From Paenarthrobacter sp. Z7-10 (lineage in GTDB: Bacteria; Actinomycetota; Actinomycetes; Actinomycetales; Micrococcaceae), in NCBI RefSeq assembly GCF_026932795.1, contig NZ_JADPVH010000039.1, positions 1-38,348 on the forward strand: a stretch of 38,348 nt of DNA. Reading direction: 5' to 3'. The position numbers and the translations under genes were made by a program. Shown piece by piece: positions 8,654 through 16,551 of the stretch. The notes under the pieces were generated by a model. That model had not been told where the DNA came from, ran no database searches, and saw only the letters and a program-made list of their open reading frames with translations. Within the stretch, counting starts at the first letter, position 1, and the number at the start of each line of letters is the position of its first letter.

Positions 8654-8671
8654 TACCGATTCTAATCGGTA
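8654..8671. repeat. Perfect inverted repeat just upstream of the obgE RBS
   Basis: TACCGATT and AATCGGTA form an 8+8 palindrome around a 2-bp centre, 14 bp upstream of the obgE ribosome-binding site. It could be an operator or a small leader hairpin for obgE. No regulator is identified. Confidence 0.5.
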
Positions 8672-8681
8672 GTTAAAAGCA

Positions 8682-8710
8682 GGTGGGGCGAGCCAAAGGC
8701 TCACCCCACC
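8682..8710 (-). terminator. Hairpin between rpmA and obgE (partial terminator or attenuator)
   Basis: GGTGGGG-C-GAGCC (8682-8694) pairs with GGCTC-A-CCCCACC (8698-8710) around an AAA loop, with one mismatch. On the minus strand it is followed by TGCTTTTA, a weak U tract. It probably reduces readthrough from rplU-rpmA into obgE, so ribosomal proteins are made in excess of the GTPase. Confidence 0.65.
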
Positions 8711-8735
8711 CGAAGACTGAACGATCAGTTACTGA

Positions 8736-8999
8736 TTACTCAGCAACTCCTGCGCCCACGATGTTCACGACGCGGCGTCCCCGGCGGGTGCCGAATTCCA
8801 CCGCACCGGCGGCCAGCGCGAACAGGGTGTCGTCCCCACCGCGGCCGACGCTCTCGCCCGGGTGGAAATGGGTTCCGCGCTGACGGACAATGATCTCGCC
8901 CGCCTTGACTACCTGACCGCCGAAGCGCTTGACACCCAGGTACTGAGCGTTTGAATCGCGGCCGTTGCGAGTGGAACTCGCACCTTTTTTATGTGCCAT
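8736..8999 (-). CDS. rpmA: 50S ribosomal protein L27
   Basis: This 87-residue protein is L27 of the large subunit, whose N terminus reaches the peptidyl transferase centre. The hallmark N terminus [16 protein letters not shown] and the conserved stretches LGVKRFGGQ and [13 protein letters not shown] are present. The N terminus is of the MAHKK type and lacks the Firmicutes cleavage extension. The ATG at 8997-8999 has AGGTAGG upstream. It lies 40 bp after rplU in the standard rplU-rpmA-obgE order. Confidence 0.98.
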   Translation of the reverse strand: MAHKKGASSTRNGRDSNAQYLGVKRFGGQVVKAGEIIVRQRGTHFHPGESVGRGGDDTLFALAAGAVEFGTRRGRRVVNIVGAGVAE

Positions 9000-9039
9000 T
9001 TGATATGCCTACCTTTGCGACTGATGCTCGACGGACGCG

Positions 9040-9348
9040 TTACGCGATCGAGGTGATCTGGACCTTGGTCAGTTCCTGACGGTGACCCTGGCGCTTCTTG
9101 TACCCGGTCTTGTTCTTGAACTTCTGAATGACGATCTTCGGGCCGCGGAGATCTTCGAGGATCTGCGCCGTAACCTTGATTTTGGCCAGGTCCTTCGCGG
9201 CGGAGGTGATCTTCTCACCATCAACCAAGAGCAGGGCGGGCAGTTCAAGACTGCTGCCGGCTCCACCGGGCACGCGGTTCAGGGTTACGTAGTCTCCAAC
9301 GGAAACCTTTTCTTGGCGGCCGCCTGCGCGGACAATCGCGTACACCAC
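9040..9348 (-). CDS. rplU: 50S ribosomal protein L21
   Basis: L21 binds 23S rRNA in the large subunit. The sequence begins [20 protein letters not shown] and ends with the conserved [17 protein letters not shown] region. I chose the GTG at 9346-9348, giving 102 residues starting MVYAIV, because the family begins at this point. An upstream in-frame GTG at 9358-9360 would add four residues (MSSP); the GAGAG there is too close to that codon to decide. It is the first gene of the rplU-rpmA-obgE run, so the promoter should lie in 9361-9593, together with the 3' end of the thi gene. Confidence 0.96.
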   Translation of the reverse strand: MVYAIVRAGGRQEKVSVGDYVTLNRVPGGAGSSLELPALLLVDGEKITSAAKDLAKIKVTAQILEDLRGPKIVIQKFKNKTGYKKRQGHRQELTKVQITSIA

Positions 9349-9593
9349 TGGGGAACTCACTTCTCTCGACGTTTATGACAAATTTTGCATGCGGATGCGG
9401 CAGATAATTGCCAGCGTCCGGACGTGCACCTACACACTATTTTTACACAGCGTGCGTGTCTGCACATTGTGCCTCAACGCCGCGGACCTCTCGAAGGAGT
9501 GTTTGCCCTGCATTGGCGTAAGCACCGAAGATCCAGAATACGCTAATTTCCTACCCGGCGGCAAATGCGCTGCCCCCGCCGGTCCAGACGTGA

Positions 9594-11210
9594 TCAGCGC
9601 CACTGGGCGGCGCCGTCGGTCTCAACCGCAACATGCATCTCGAGCTTAGCCTCCAATGGCCTGCTGCCCCCGCAACCGGCCTGCGGCGCGCCGGGCGCGG
9701 CGAAGAAGTCCAGTTCGAAGCCTGCCGACTCCCGGAAGGCGCGGCGCATACCCTCTCGTTCCCGCGCGGAGGCCGCGCGCGCTGCCGCGTCGGTGAACAC
9801 GATCGCCTGCCGCGTTGCAGCGGCAAAGGCTGGGTCTGCATAGGTGCCGAGCCAATCCGCGTACGGATGCCGGCCGTCGTCGTGCGAAGACGTGAAGGCC
9901 GCATGCAATGCCGCGCCCACGTCGGCATAGATCCAGTAACAGGGCAGCAGGGCGGCGATGGTTTCCGCGTAACCGCCCCGGGCGGCGGTGGCGAGCAGAT
10001 GGTCCAGATAGGACTTGGTCACCCGGTCCGGCTCGGTTCGGGAAGCGTCAGGCCCGAGCCAACTCCGGTGCAGCTCCGCCTCGACGACCAGGCAATTTTG
10101 CGCCGACCCTGCCCAGAAGAGCTGCTCCGCCTCGCTGGGGGCCAGCGCACTGGCGCGTGCCAACACCCGCGAATAGCCGTTGAGGTAGAGCGCATCCTGG
10201 CCAAGGTAGTAACGGAAGTGGTCAATGCTCAGCGATCCATCCCCCAGCTGGCGGAGAAAGGGCAGCTCGGCGATCGCGGCGCGGATGCCCGCAATATCCT
10301 GCCACAATTCGGCGGAGAAGGCATCCCCCGCCGGCGGACGGTGCGACCACAGCTGATGGAAATGGTTCACTGGGCCGTGGCCTGACCCGACCTCCAATTG
10401 GTCGGCCGTAAGCAACGCGCCATGCAGCCAGGATTTCACCCGACGCAGCGCTTCGGGCCAGTCCCCGAGCTGTGCCTGGACCGTGGCCAGACCGGCGGAA
10501 AGCGAGCAGCCCGTGCCATGCGTGTGGGCCGTGTCCACGCGCGCCGAATCGACCTGAACCACAGTTCCGCCGCTGCTCACCAGCGCATCCGGGCAGTCCG
10601 AACCGGCGAGGTGTCCGCCCTTGACCAGCACCGTGACGCTGGCGCCGGCGGCCAGGCGCTTGCCCTGGCGCAGGGCGCCGTTCCAGTCCTGTGCCGCCGG
10701 CTCACCCAGCAGCACACCCAGTTCGGCGAGATTGGGCGTGACCACATCCGCGTACTGCAGCAGGTTCCGCAGCGCCTCCTCGGCGTCGGCATCGAGCAGC
10801 CGGTCTCCGGTACTGGCCACCATGACCGGATCGAGTACGACGACGGCGGGTCGGCTCTTGTGCAGCCAAGCGGCCACGGCGCGGATCACCTCGGCGGTGC
10901 CAAGCATGCCGATCTTCACGGCGTCGATGATTACGTCATCGCTGACGGCGTCGAGCTGTTCCTTCAGGAAGGCGGCCGGAGGTACATGGACTGACACGAC
11001 TCCTCTGGTGTTCTGGGCCGTCAGGGCAGCAACGACGGCCATGCCATAGCCTCCGTTGGCCGCGATGCTCTTCAGGTCCGCCTGGATTCCCGCGCCGCCG
11101 GATGGATCCGAACCGGCAATGCTCAAGACCCGAGGGACCGGTCTTGGCACAAAACGGGCGGCTGCGGGCTTCCATGTTTCAGCAGGATCAAAGGCAGACA
11201 AGGACGACAT
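9594..11210 (-). CDS. thiD: Bifunctional HMP-phosphate kinase / thiaminase II-like fusion (ThiD-TenA)
   Basis: This 538-residue protein joins two thiamine enzymes. Residues about 27-275 are ThiD, which phosphorylates hydroxymethylpyrimidine (phosphate): SIAGSDPSGGAGIQADLK near the start, VLDPVMVASTGDRLL, and HGTGCSLSAGLAT at 231-243. Residues about 300-515 are TenA, which salvages pyrimidine from degraded thiamine: YLGQDALYLNGYSRVLARA, and the probable nucleophile C424 in LLPCYWIY. The fusion therefore couples salvage with phosphorylation. It stands alone, with a TPP riboswitch directly upstream. The ATG at 11208-11210 abuts the GAAGGG of the riboswitch with no spacer. A TTG three codons later (11199-11201) has ideal SD spacing and may be the true start. 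Confidence 0.93.
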   Translation of the reverse strand: MSSLSAFDPAETWKPAAARFVPRPVPRVLSIAGSDPSGGAGIQADLKSIAANGGYGMAVVAALTAQNTRGVVSVHVPPAAFLKEQLDAVSDDVIIDAVKIGMLGTAEVIRAVAAWLHKSRPAVVVLDPVMVASTGDRLLDADAEEALRNLLQYADVVTPNLAELGVLLGEPAAQDWNGALRQGKRLAAGASVTVLVKGGHLAGSDCPDALVSSGGTVVQVDSARVDTAHTHGTGCSLSAGLATVQAQLGDWPEALRRVKSWLHGALLTADQLEVGSGHGPVNHFHQLWSHRPPAGDAFSAELWQDIAGIRAAIAELPFLRQLGDGSLSIDHFRYYLGQDALYLNGYSRVLARASALAPSEAEQLFWAGSAQNCLVVEAELHRSWLGPDASRTEPDRVTKSYLDHLLATAARGGYAETIAALLPCYWIYADVGAALHAAFTSSHDDGRHPYADWLGTYADPAFAAATRQAIVFTDAAARAASAREREGMRRAFRESAGFELDFFAAPGAPQAGCGGSRPLEAKLEMHVAVETDGAAQWR

Positions 11211-11286
11211 CCCTTCGCCGGTTCTAACCGGACAGGTTCAACGGGTCTGGATCTCAGCCGGCCAGGTGGCGCGGCACCCCGTGTCA
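11211..11286 (-). promoter_or_regulatory. TPP riboswitch
   Basis: The minus strand carries the thi-box elements in order: ACGGGGTGCC near 11277, GGCTGAGATC (11250-11259), ACCCGTTGAACCTG (11232-11245) and GGTTAGAACCGGCGAAGGGA at the end. The aptamer binds thiamine pyrophosphate and shuts down expression. The last helix strand GAAGGGA also holds the SD-like GAAGGG next to the start codon, so control is likely at translation initiation by SD masking. Confidence 0.95.
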
Positions 11287-11408
11287 CGACCCAGCATACC
11301 GAGTTCCGTCCGCTCCCCCGCGCCGGGCACTGACTCGACGGTTCCTGAACGGCTCTCTGACTCGGCGATCCCTGACGCTCGACCCGCCCGCTCCCCTGGC
11401 CCATTGCC

Positions 11409-11527
11409 GAAACCCCGGCACCTGCGCGAAACCCCAGCAACCTGCGCAAGCTTCGCGGGGTTGCTGGGGGTTTCGGCGGCCGGGTGCCGGAGCCTAAGCG
11501 GGCGGGTTGCTGGGGTTTCCGCGGCCG
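11409..11527. repeat. Cluster of direct and inverted repeats forming large hairpins downstream of rne
   Basis: The motif CGAAACCCC[A/G]GCAACC appears twice on the plus strand (from 11409 and 11427) and twice inverted (from 11459 and 11505). The pair 11427-11442 with 11459-11475 forms a 16-bp stem with one bulged G around a 16-nt loop. The outer copies (GGCACC and GGTGCC) allow alternative pairing. It lies just after the rne stop and is probably its terminator, though without a U tract. Confidence 0.75.
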
Positions 11528-11540
11528 GGGGGACTGGCGG

Positions 11541-14500
11541 TTAGAGCTCCGAGGCCGGGACGCCGACCCCAAGGATCAGGGGCTCTGACGTGGGCTTGAC
11601 GGCCTTCGAGGACTTGGGCGCCTGCTCCGGCTTGGCCGGGATGACCAGGTGCTCGTGACCACCACGGGGCAGCTCCGGTTCCGCCGCCCGCGGCTGCACT
11701 TCATTGGTATTAGCGGCGCCCTGCGGACGGCTGGCCGCCCGGTTGCGGCGCCCGCGCCGGGCCCGCACCTGTGGCTGCCCCTGCGCATCCAAGCCGGAGT
11801 GATCCGCCTGGTGCACATCAACGCCGTCGGCCAGCTGATCCAGGGCCTGCGACAGGCCAGCCAGCGTGCGGGAAGGATCGACGGCTGCCTGCACCTCCTG
11901 ATGCACGGCGCGTGGCAGCTCAATCGACTCTCCGCCAATGGTTAGGACAGCGTTGGACGAACCAGCGGCGGGAACCTGTGCCGCCGTCGTCGGCTCGTCC
12001 GCCCGGCCGGCCGACGACGCGGACGCACCGGTTGGCTGATCCGCGGGGATCTGCTGCTGCTGTTGGAAGCGGCTGTCCCGGACGGACTCCGCTCCCGCTT
12101 CCGGATGTCCTTCGGAGCGCGCTTCCTCGCTGTGCGGGGCGTGCGTGGCCGCCGCGATGGTTGCCAATGCTGCCCGCGCGGCACTGGCCTTCGCCTGCCG
12201 CTCCGCCTCGCTGAGTTCATCGTGGCCGTTGCCGTTGCCAGTGCCGTGCCCCTGACCGTGGCTTTCCGCCGCGGACTGCTCCGCGTTGGACGCAGAACGG
12301 CCCCGGTTGCGTTTCTTCTCGCTCCGGGCAGGTCGGCCCGATTCCGGCCGGCTCTGGTCAGCGCGCGGCTGCGGGTGGTGCTGTTCCGCGGCGATCGTGT
12401 GCACGCGGCGGTGCTCCACCGGGATCTCATGCGTCACCACACCCCGCCCGGCGCAGGCCTCACACTGCTCGCCGAAGACCTCCAGCAGGCCAGTACCCAT
12501 CCGTTTGCGCGTCATCTGGATCAGACCCAGCGAGGTGACCTCGGCCACCTGGTGCTTGGTCCGGTCCCGGCCCAGGCACTCCACTAAACGGCGCAGCACC
12601 AGGTCGCGGTTGGATTCGAGCACCATGTCGATGAAGTCAATGACGATGATGCCGCCGATGTCGCGCAGCCGGAGCTGGCGGACAACTTCCTCCGCCGCCT
12701 CCAGGTTGTTCTTCGTGACGGTTTCCTCGAGGTTGCCGCCGGAGCCGGTGAACTTTCCGGTATTGACGTCGACGACGGTCATGGCTTCGGTCCGGTCGAT
12801 TACCAGCGAACCACCGGAAGGCAGGAACACCTTGCGCTCCAGCGCCTTGGAGATCTGCTCATCGATCCGGTGCGCGGCAAAAATGTCCTCGTCGTTGGTC
12901 CATTTTTCCAGCCGGTCCAGCAGGTCCGGGGCCACATAAGTTACGTAGGCTTCGATGGTGTCCCACGCCTCCTCACCGGAGACAATCAGTTTGCTGAAGT
13001 CTTCGTTGAAGACGTCGCGGACCACCTTGATGGTCAGATCGGGCTCACCATAGAGCATTTCCGGGGACAGCACCTTGGTGGAGGTCGTCTGAGCCTGAAT
13101 GCCCTCCCACTGCGCCCGCAGCCGGTTAATGTCGTGCGTCAGTTCTTCCTCGCTGGCACCCTCGGCCGCCGTGCGGACAATCACTCCGGCATGTTCGGGC
13201 AAGTGGTCCTTCAGGATCCGCTTGAGCCGGTTGCGCTCCACGTCGGGCAGCTTGCGCGAAATGCCGGTCATCGACCCGCCCGGCACGTAAACCAGGTAGC
13301 GTCCGGGCAGTGAAATCTGGCTCGTCAACCGGGCGCCCTTGTGTCCCACCGGATCCTTGCTGACCTGCACCAGCACGGAGTCTCCGGACTTGAGCGCGTG
13401 CTCGATCCGGCGCGGCTGGCCGTTGAGGTTCGCGGCGTCCCAATTGACCTCGCCGGCGTACAGCACGGCGTTGCGGCCGCGGCCAATATCGACGAAGGCC
13501 GCCTCCATGCTGGGCAGGACGTTCTGGACTTTGCCCAGGTAAACATTGCCGATCAGGGAATCCTGCTGGGTCTTGGAGACAAAGTGCTCGGCCAGAATTC
13601 CGTCTTCCAGCACACCGATCTGAATCCGGTCATCCTGCTGCCGGACCACCATGGTGCGGTCAACCGACTCGCGCCGGGCCAGGAATTCCGCCTCGGTGAT
13701 GACCTGGCGGCGGCGGCCGGTGTCCCGGGAGTCCCGGCGGCGCTGCTTTTTCGCTTCCAGCCGGGTCGAGCCGCGCAGGCTTGTGACCTTGTTGGACACG
13801 GGCGCCTCCGATGCCTGGCGGGGCGCGCGGACGCGGGTCACGGTGTTGGGCGGGTCGTCGTCGTTGCCGCCACTGAGTTCAAGATCCTGCTCGCCACGGC
13901 GGCGCCGACGACGACGGCGGGAGGTAACGCCGTCGGATCCGGTGTCGTTGCCGGCCTCGTTGTCCTCGTCGTCGGAGCTCTCATCCTGGTCGGTCTCGTC
14001 CTGGCTCCGGCCTGCGTCCGGTGACTGGGAGTCGGCGCCGCTGCGTCCGCGGCGGCCGCGGTTGCGGCGCCGGCGGCGGCCAGTCTCGCCGTCGCCATCA
14101 TCCTGCCCGTTCTCGTCATCATCGTCCTGGGCCGCCGCAGCGACAGCCGGCGCTGCGGCAATGGCGGCGCTCAGGTCCGGAGCCTGGAACAGGACGGACA
14201 GCCCCGGTGCCTGCTGAATCAGGACCGGAGCCTGCGGGCTACCCGCAGTAACCGGCTGGGCATCCTCCGCAGTGGCTCCGCCGGCAACTTCAGTTCCCGC
14301 AGCTTCCGAATTCACGGAATGGGATTCCTGGCTCCGGGCCTTCATCTGTTCCAGCGGCTCCGCTGCTGTGGCTGCTGCTGCGGCGCCCTGCTCGCTCGCC
14401 TGGACCTTGGCGCGGCTCTGCCTGCGCTGGCGTGGCTGCCGCGTCGATGAAGCGGTGCCCTCGGCCCCGGACGCGGCCGGAGCCAAGGGATCGGAAGCTG

Positions 14501-15206
14501 TCACGGCAGCAGGCGTCCCGGATGCAGCAGCAACTGACGCTGCAGGTACCGATGCTTCAGGTACCGCGGCGGCCTGCACTTCAGGTACTGACTCGGCCGG
14601 CACTTCACTGGCGGGGGACGCGGCTTTCGCCGAGGCCCTGCGCCGCGGAGCCTTCTTCGGCGCGGCTGGCGCGGCGCTGATGCCGAGGTCAGCCGCTGAC
14701 CCAGCGGATCCGTCGTCGTCGGTGGGAGCGGAATCGGCTACGGACTGAGCCGCTGCGGCCGCCTCCGGCGAGGGCAGGGAAGCCGCATACGGCGCGGAAG
14801 CGGCGATTCCGGCTTCACTTGAAGTTTCCGGTTCGATGCCGGCCGCGGGCTCAAGAACCTTCTTGGCCCTGCTGCGGCGAATCGGCGCCTTCTTGACGGG
14901 TGCCTCAACGCTGATCATGCCGTCGGACCCTGTGGTCCCATTGGCGGCGGTGTCAGCGGCGGGGCTGCCCGTGGAGCCGGTATCCGTGGCGTCAGCCGGG
15001 ATTGCGTCAGGCACCGCCAATTCACTGGGCGCCGGCGCTTGGACCGGGGCGCTGGCCTTGCGCCGGGCTCGAACGGCCTTCTTCACCGGCGGCGTCAGGG
15101 ACGCGGACTCAGACTGCGGATCCGCAGCTTCCGCTGCGGTATTGGTCGATAAAGCGTTCGATTCAGCCGTGGAACTGGTTTTGTCGAATTGCTGATTGTC
15201 ATCCAT
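11541..15206 (-). CDS. rne: Ribonuclease E/G family endoribonuclease with very long disordered N terminus
   Basis: RNase E/G cuts AU-rich single-stranded RNA in mRNA decay and rRNA/tRNA processing. The 1221-residue protein has a catalytic core at about residues 520-935: an S1 domain after IGNVYLGKVQNVLPSMEAAFVDIG (552-575), DNase I-like metal ligands D813 (VVDVNTGKFTG) and D857 (IVIDFIDM), and the Zn-link CEACAGRG (C915, C918). Flanking it are about 500 N-terminal and 285 C-terminal residues of Ala/Pro/Ser-rich, low-complexity sequence with acidic stretches and Arg clusters (residues 377-388 and 430-437). This core-in-the-middle layout is typical of actinobacterial RNase E, where the basic patches bind RNA and degradosome partners. 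The ATG at 15204-15206 is followed by no later good start before the core. In other actinobacteria rne also lies near rplU-rpmA and ndk-folC. Confidence 0.95.
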   Translation of the reverse strand: MDDNQQFDKTSSTAESNALSTNTAAEAADPQSESASLTPPVKKAVRARRKASAPVQAPAPSELAVPDAIPADATDTGSTGSPAADTAANGTTGSDGMISVEAPVKKAPIRRSRAKKVLEPAAGIEPETSSEAGIAASAPYAASLPSPEAAAAAQSVADSAPTDDDGSAGSAADLGISAAPAAPKKAPRRRASAKAASPASEVPAESVPEVQAAAVPEASVPAASVAAASGTPAAVTASDPLAPAASGAEGTASSTRQPRQRRQSRAKVQASEQGAAAAATAAEPLEQMKARSQESHSVNSEAAGTEVAGGATAEDAQPVTAGSPQAPVLIQQAPGLSVLFQAPDLSAAIAAAPAVAAAAQDDDDENGQDDGDGETGRRRRRNRGRRGRSGADSQSPDAGRSQDETDQDESSDDEDNEAGNDTGSDGVTSRRRRRRRRGEQDLELSGGNDDDPPNTVTRVRAPRQASEAPVSNKVTSLRGSTRLEAKKQRRRDSRDTGRRRQVITEAEFLARRESVDRTMVVRQQDDRIQIGVLEDGILAEHFVSKTQQDSLIGNVYLGKVQNVLPSMEAAFVDIGRGRNAVLYAGEVNWDAANLNGQPRRIEHALKSGDSVLVQVSKDPVGHKGARLTSQISLPGRYLVYVPGGSMTGISRKLPDVERNRLKRILKDHLPEHAGVIVRTAAEGASEEELTHDINRLRAQWEGIQAQTTSTKVLSPEMLYGEPDLTIKVVRDVFNEDFSKLIVSGEEAWDTIEAYVTYVAPDLLDRLEKWTNDEDIFAAHRIDEQISKALERKVFLPSGGSLVIDRTEAMTVVDVNTGKFTGSGGNLEETVTKNNLEAAEEVVRQLRLRDIGGIIVIDFIDMVLESNRDLVLRRLVECLGRDRTKHQVAEVTSLGLIQMTRKRMGTGLLEVFGEQCEACAGRGVVTHEIPVEHRRVHTIAAEQHHPQPRADQSRPESGRPARSEKKRNRGRSASNAEQSAAESHGQGHGTGNGNGHDELSEAERQAKASAARAALATIAAATHAPHSEEARSEGHPEAGAESVRDSRFQQQQQIPADQPTGASASSAGRADEPTTAAQVPAAGSSNAVLTIGGESIELPRAVHQEVQAAVDPSRTLAGLSQALDQLADGVDVHQADHSGLDAQGQPQVRARRGRRNRAASRPQGAANTNEVQPRAAEPELPRGGHEHLVIPAKPEQAPKSSKAVKPTSEPLILGVGVPASEL

Positions 15207-15661
15207 TTATGGCGCCACTCCTGCCCTCTAAGCGCCGCCACATCCAACGCCCATGAGAGCGAAATTTGTCAAAACCCGCGGGCGTTGACAGAAGTCATCT
15301 AATTACTGACGAGGTCGCACCAACAGTGGAGTGCGGCATCACTCGAAAGCCAGTGGCGCGTCTCCTGGCCTGCTGATACGTCTCAGCAGGGGCCGCCTGG
15401 TGGATAATCGGTACTCACCGGGTATCTCCCCCGGCTGGGTCCGAATGCATCACCGGCGAGCTTGAAGGCTTGCCACTGGACTGGAATCCGCATGTGGATC
15501 GTCCTCCAGCCACCAACATTGTCTCACATTGGGCCCCGAACAACCCGTAATGCAGGCCCGGCGATCCCTGCCCACCTGCGGTACGGGACCCTCCCCCCGA
15601 GTACATCAAGTTTGCCGGGCTACAATCGAGCCAGATCCGTCCTCCAGAGAATCAGGTGACA
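15207..15661. other. Divergent rne / VKOR intergenic region with a possible structured RNA
   Basis: These 455 bp separate the rne start (minus) from the VKOR start (plus) and must hold both promoters. Small frames exist (for example 15415-15609 minus), but they have poor composition and no RBS. A nested set of inverted repeats occupies 15348-15480 and is listed separately. TTGACA occurs at 15286-15291 on the plus strand and TTGACA also near 15269-15274 on the minus strand, but I cannot match either to a good -10. Confidence 0.5.
15348..15480. other. Nested inverted repeats, candidate structured RNA or rne leader
   Basis: CCAGTGGC (15350-15357) and GCCACTGG (15472-15479) form a closing 8-bp helix. 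Inside it lie a stem of CCTGCTGA/TCAGCAGG (15369-15376 with 15383-15390, 6-nt loop), extendable by flanking GGCC, and a small CCGGG/CCCGG hairpin near 15419-15434. The order closing helix, hairpin, hairpin is that of a multibranch RNA. The transcribed strand is not known. It matches none of the riboswitch families I can recall. Confidence 0.4.
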
Positions 15662-16417
15662 ATGGCCCGGGCCAAAACCCCCAGCAGCACCGGCAGCAGC
15701 CGCCGCAGCAGCACCGCAGCAGCAGGCGGTCCAGCATCGCGGCACGGCCGGATGGGCTCCCAGCACACCGCCGTGGACTTCGCGGACGATGCAGGAACCG
15801 CAGAGCTTTCGGACATGGAATCGGCCCAGCCGTTCATGACGCGGCAGAAGCCTTTTGCCTGGCTGCTCCTTGGCACCGGCATTGTCTCCTGGCTTTCGTC
15901 AGGTATTCTGGTGCTGGATCGGCTCGAGTTGTACAAGAACCCGAATGCGGTCACCAATTGCGACATCAATGCGGTGGTCTCCTGCGGCTCGGTTATGAAG
16001 ACTCACCAGGCCGAGATTTTTGGCTTCTCGAATCCGCTGATTGGGCTGTTCGCTTTTGCCGTCGTCATCACCACCGGCATGGCCATGCTTTCCGGAGCAC
16101 GGCTTGGCCGCTGGTACTGGATCGGACTGCAGACCGGCGTCACGCTGGGAATGGCGATGATCTGCTGGCTCTGGTTCCAGGCCGTGTACGTGATTTCCAT
16201 CCTTTGCCCTTATTGCATGGTGGTCTGGGCCATGATGATTATGCTGTTCATCTGGACCACCGTGCGCAACTTGGTCCACGGTGTTCTACCGGCGCCTGCC
16301 GGAGTAACCCGGTTCCTGAGCGAGTGGGCGTGGATACTGGCAGCGCTGCTCGCCTTGGGCGTCATCGCGAGCATTTTCTTCCGCTTCATCAACCTCTTCG
16401 TCCCTGGGGTGGGCTGA
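15662..16417 (+). CDS. Vitamin K epoxide reductase (VKOR) family membrane protein
   Basis: Bacterial VKOR homologues reoxidise DsbA-like partners and pass electrons to menaquinone, allowing disulfide formation outside the cytoplasm. The ATG at 15662-15664 gives 251 residues; an in-frame GTG two codons upstream (15656) is equally possible. Residues 1-60 are a polar Ser/Ala/Arg-rich leader. Four or five membrane helices follow (about 65-87, 123-144, 151-172, 174-198 and 222-243). Both redox pairs are present: C100 and C108 in the loop (NCDINAVVSCG) and the CPYC active site at C182/C185. The conserved loop serine is probably in FGFSNPLIG. No DsbA-like domain is fused. It diverges from rne and converges on ndk. 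Confidence 0.92.
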   Translation: MARAKTPSSTGSSRRSSTAAAGGPASRHGRMGSQHTAVDFADDAGTAELSDMESAQPFMTRQKPFAWLLLGTGIVSWLSSGILVLDRLELYKNPNAVTNCDINAVVSCGSVMKTHQAEIFGFSNPLIGLFAFAVVITTGMAMLSGARLGRWYWIGLQTGVTLGMAMICWLWFQAVYVISILCPYCMVVWAMMIMLFIWTTVRNLVHGVLPAPAGVTRFLSEWAWILAALLALGVIASIFFRFINLFVPGVG

Positions 16418-16475
16418 CCCTGTCCCTCCGTAACCGGAGCCACCGGTGCCCCTCACCCCGGCCCCCTTCGCTCAA

Positions 16476-16531
16476 CTGAGTAACAGCTGATGCACTCATT
16501 GGGACGAATGGGTGCATCAGCTGTTACTCAG
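16476..16531. terminator. Perfect 20-bp hairpin between convergent VKOR and ndk genes
   Basis: CTGAGTAACAGCTGATGCAC (16476-16495) is perfectly complementary to the sequence at 16512-16531, and CATT/AATG inside extends the stem. The loop is GGGACG. Symmetry and position at the end of two convergent genes suggest a bidirectional terminator. No U tract follows on either strand. Confidence 0.75.
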
Positions 16532-16551
16532 CTGGGAAGTGGGAGGCGGGC

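Noticed and set aside
15350-15440. A cobalamin riboswitch on the minus strand, because CCAGGAGAC occurs near GCCACTGG
   Set aside because: The order of the elements is wrong and the rest of the B12 box and core is missing. The genes on either side are unrelated to cobalamin.
15440-15461. A second T-box start, because CATCACCGGCGAGC resembles the ileS Stem I
   Set aside because: No T-box sequence (GGTACCGCG type) or discriminator follows it, and the downstream gene is not a synthetase or amino acid gene.
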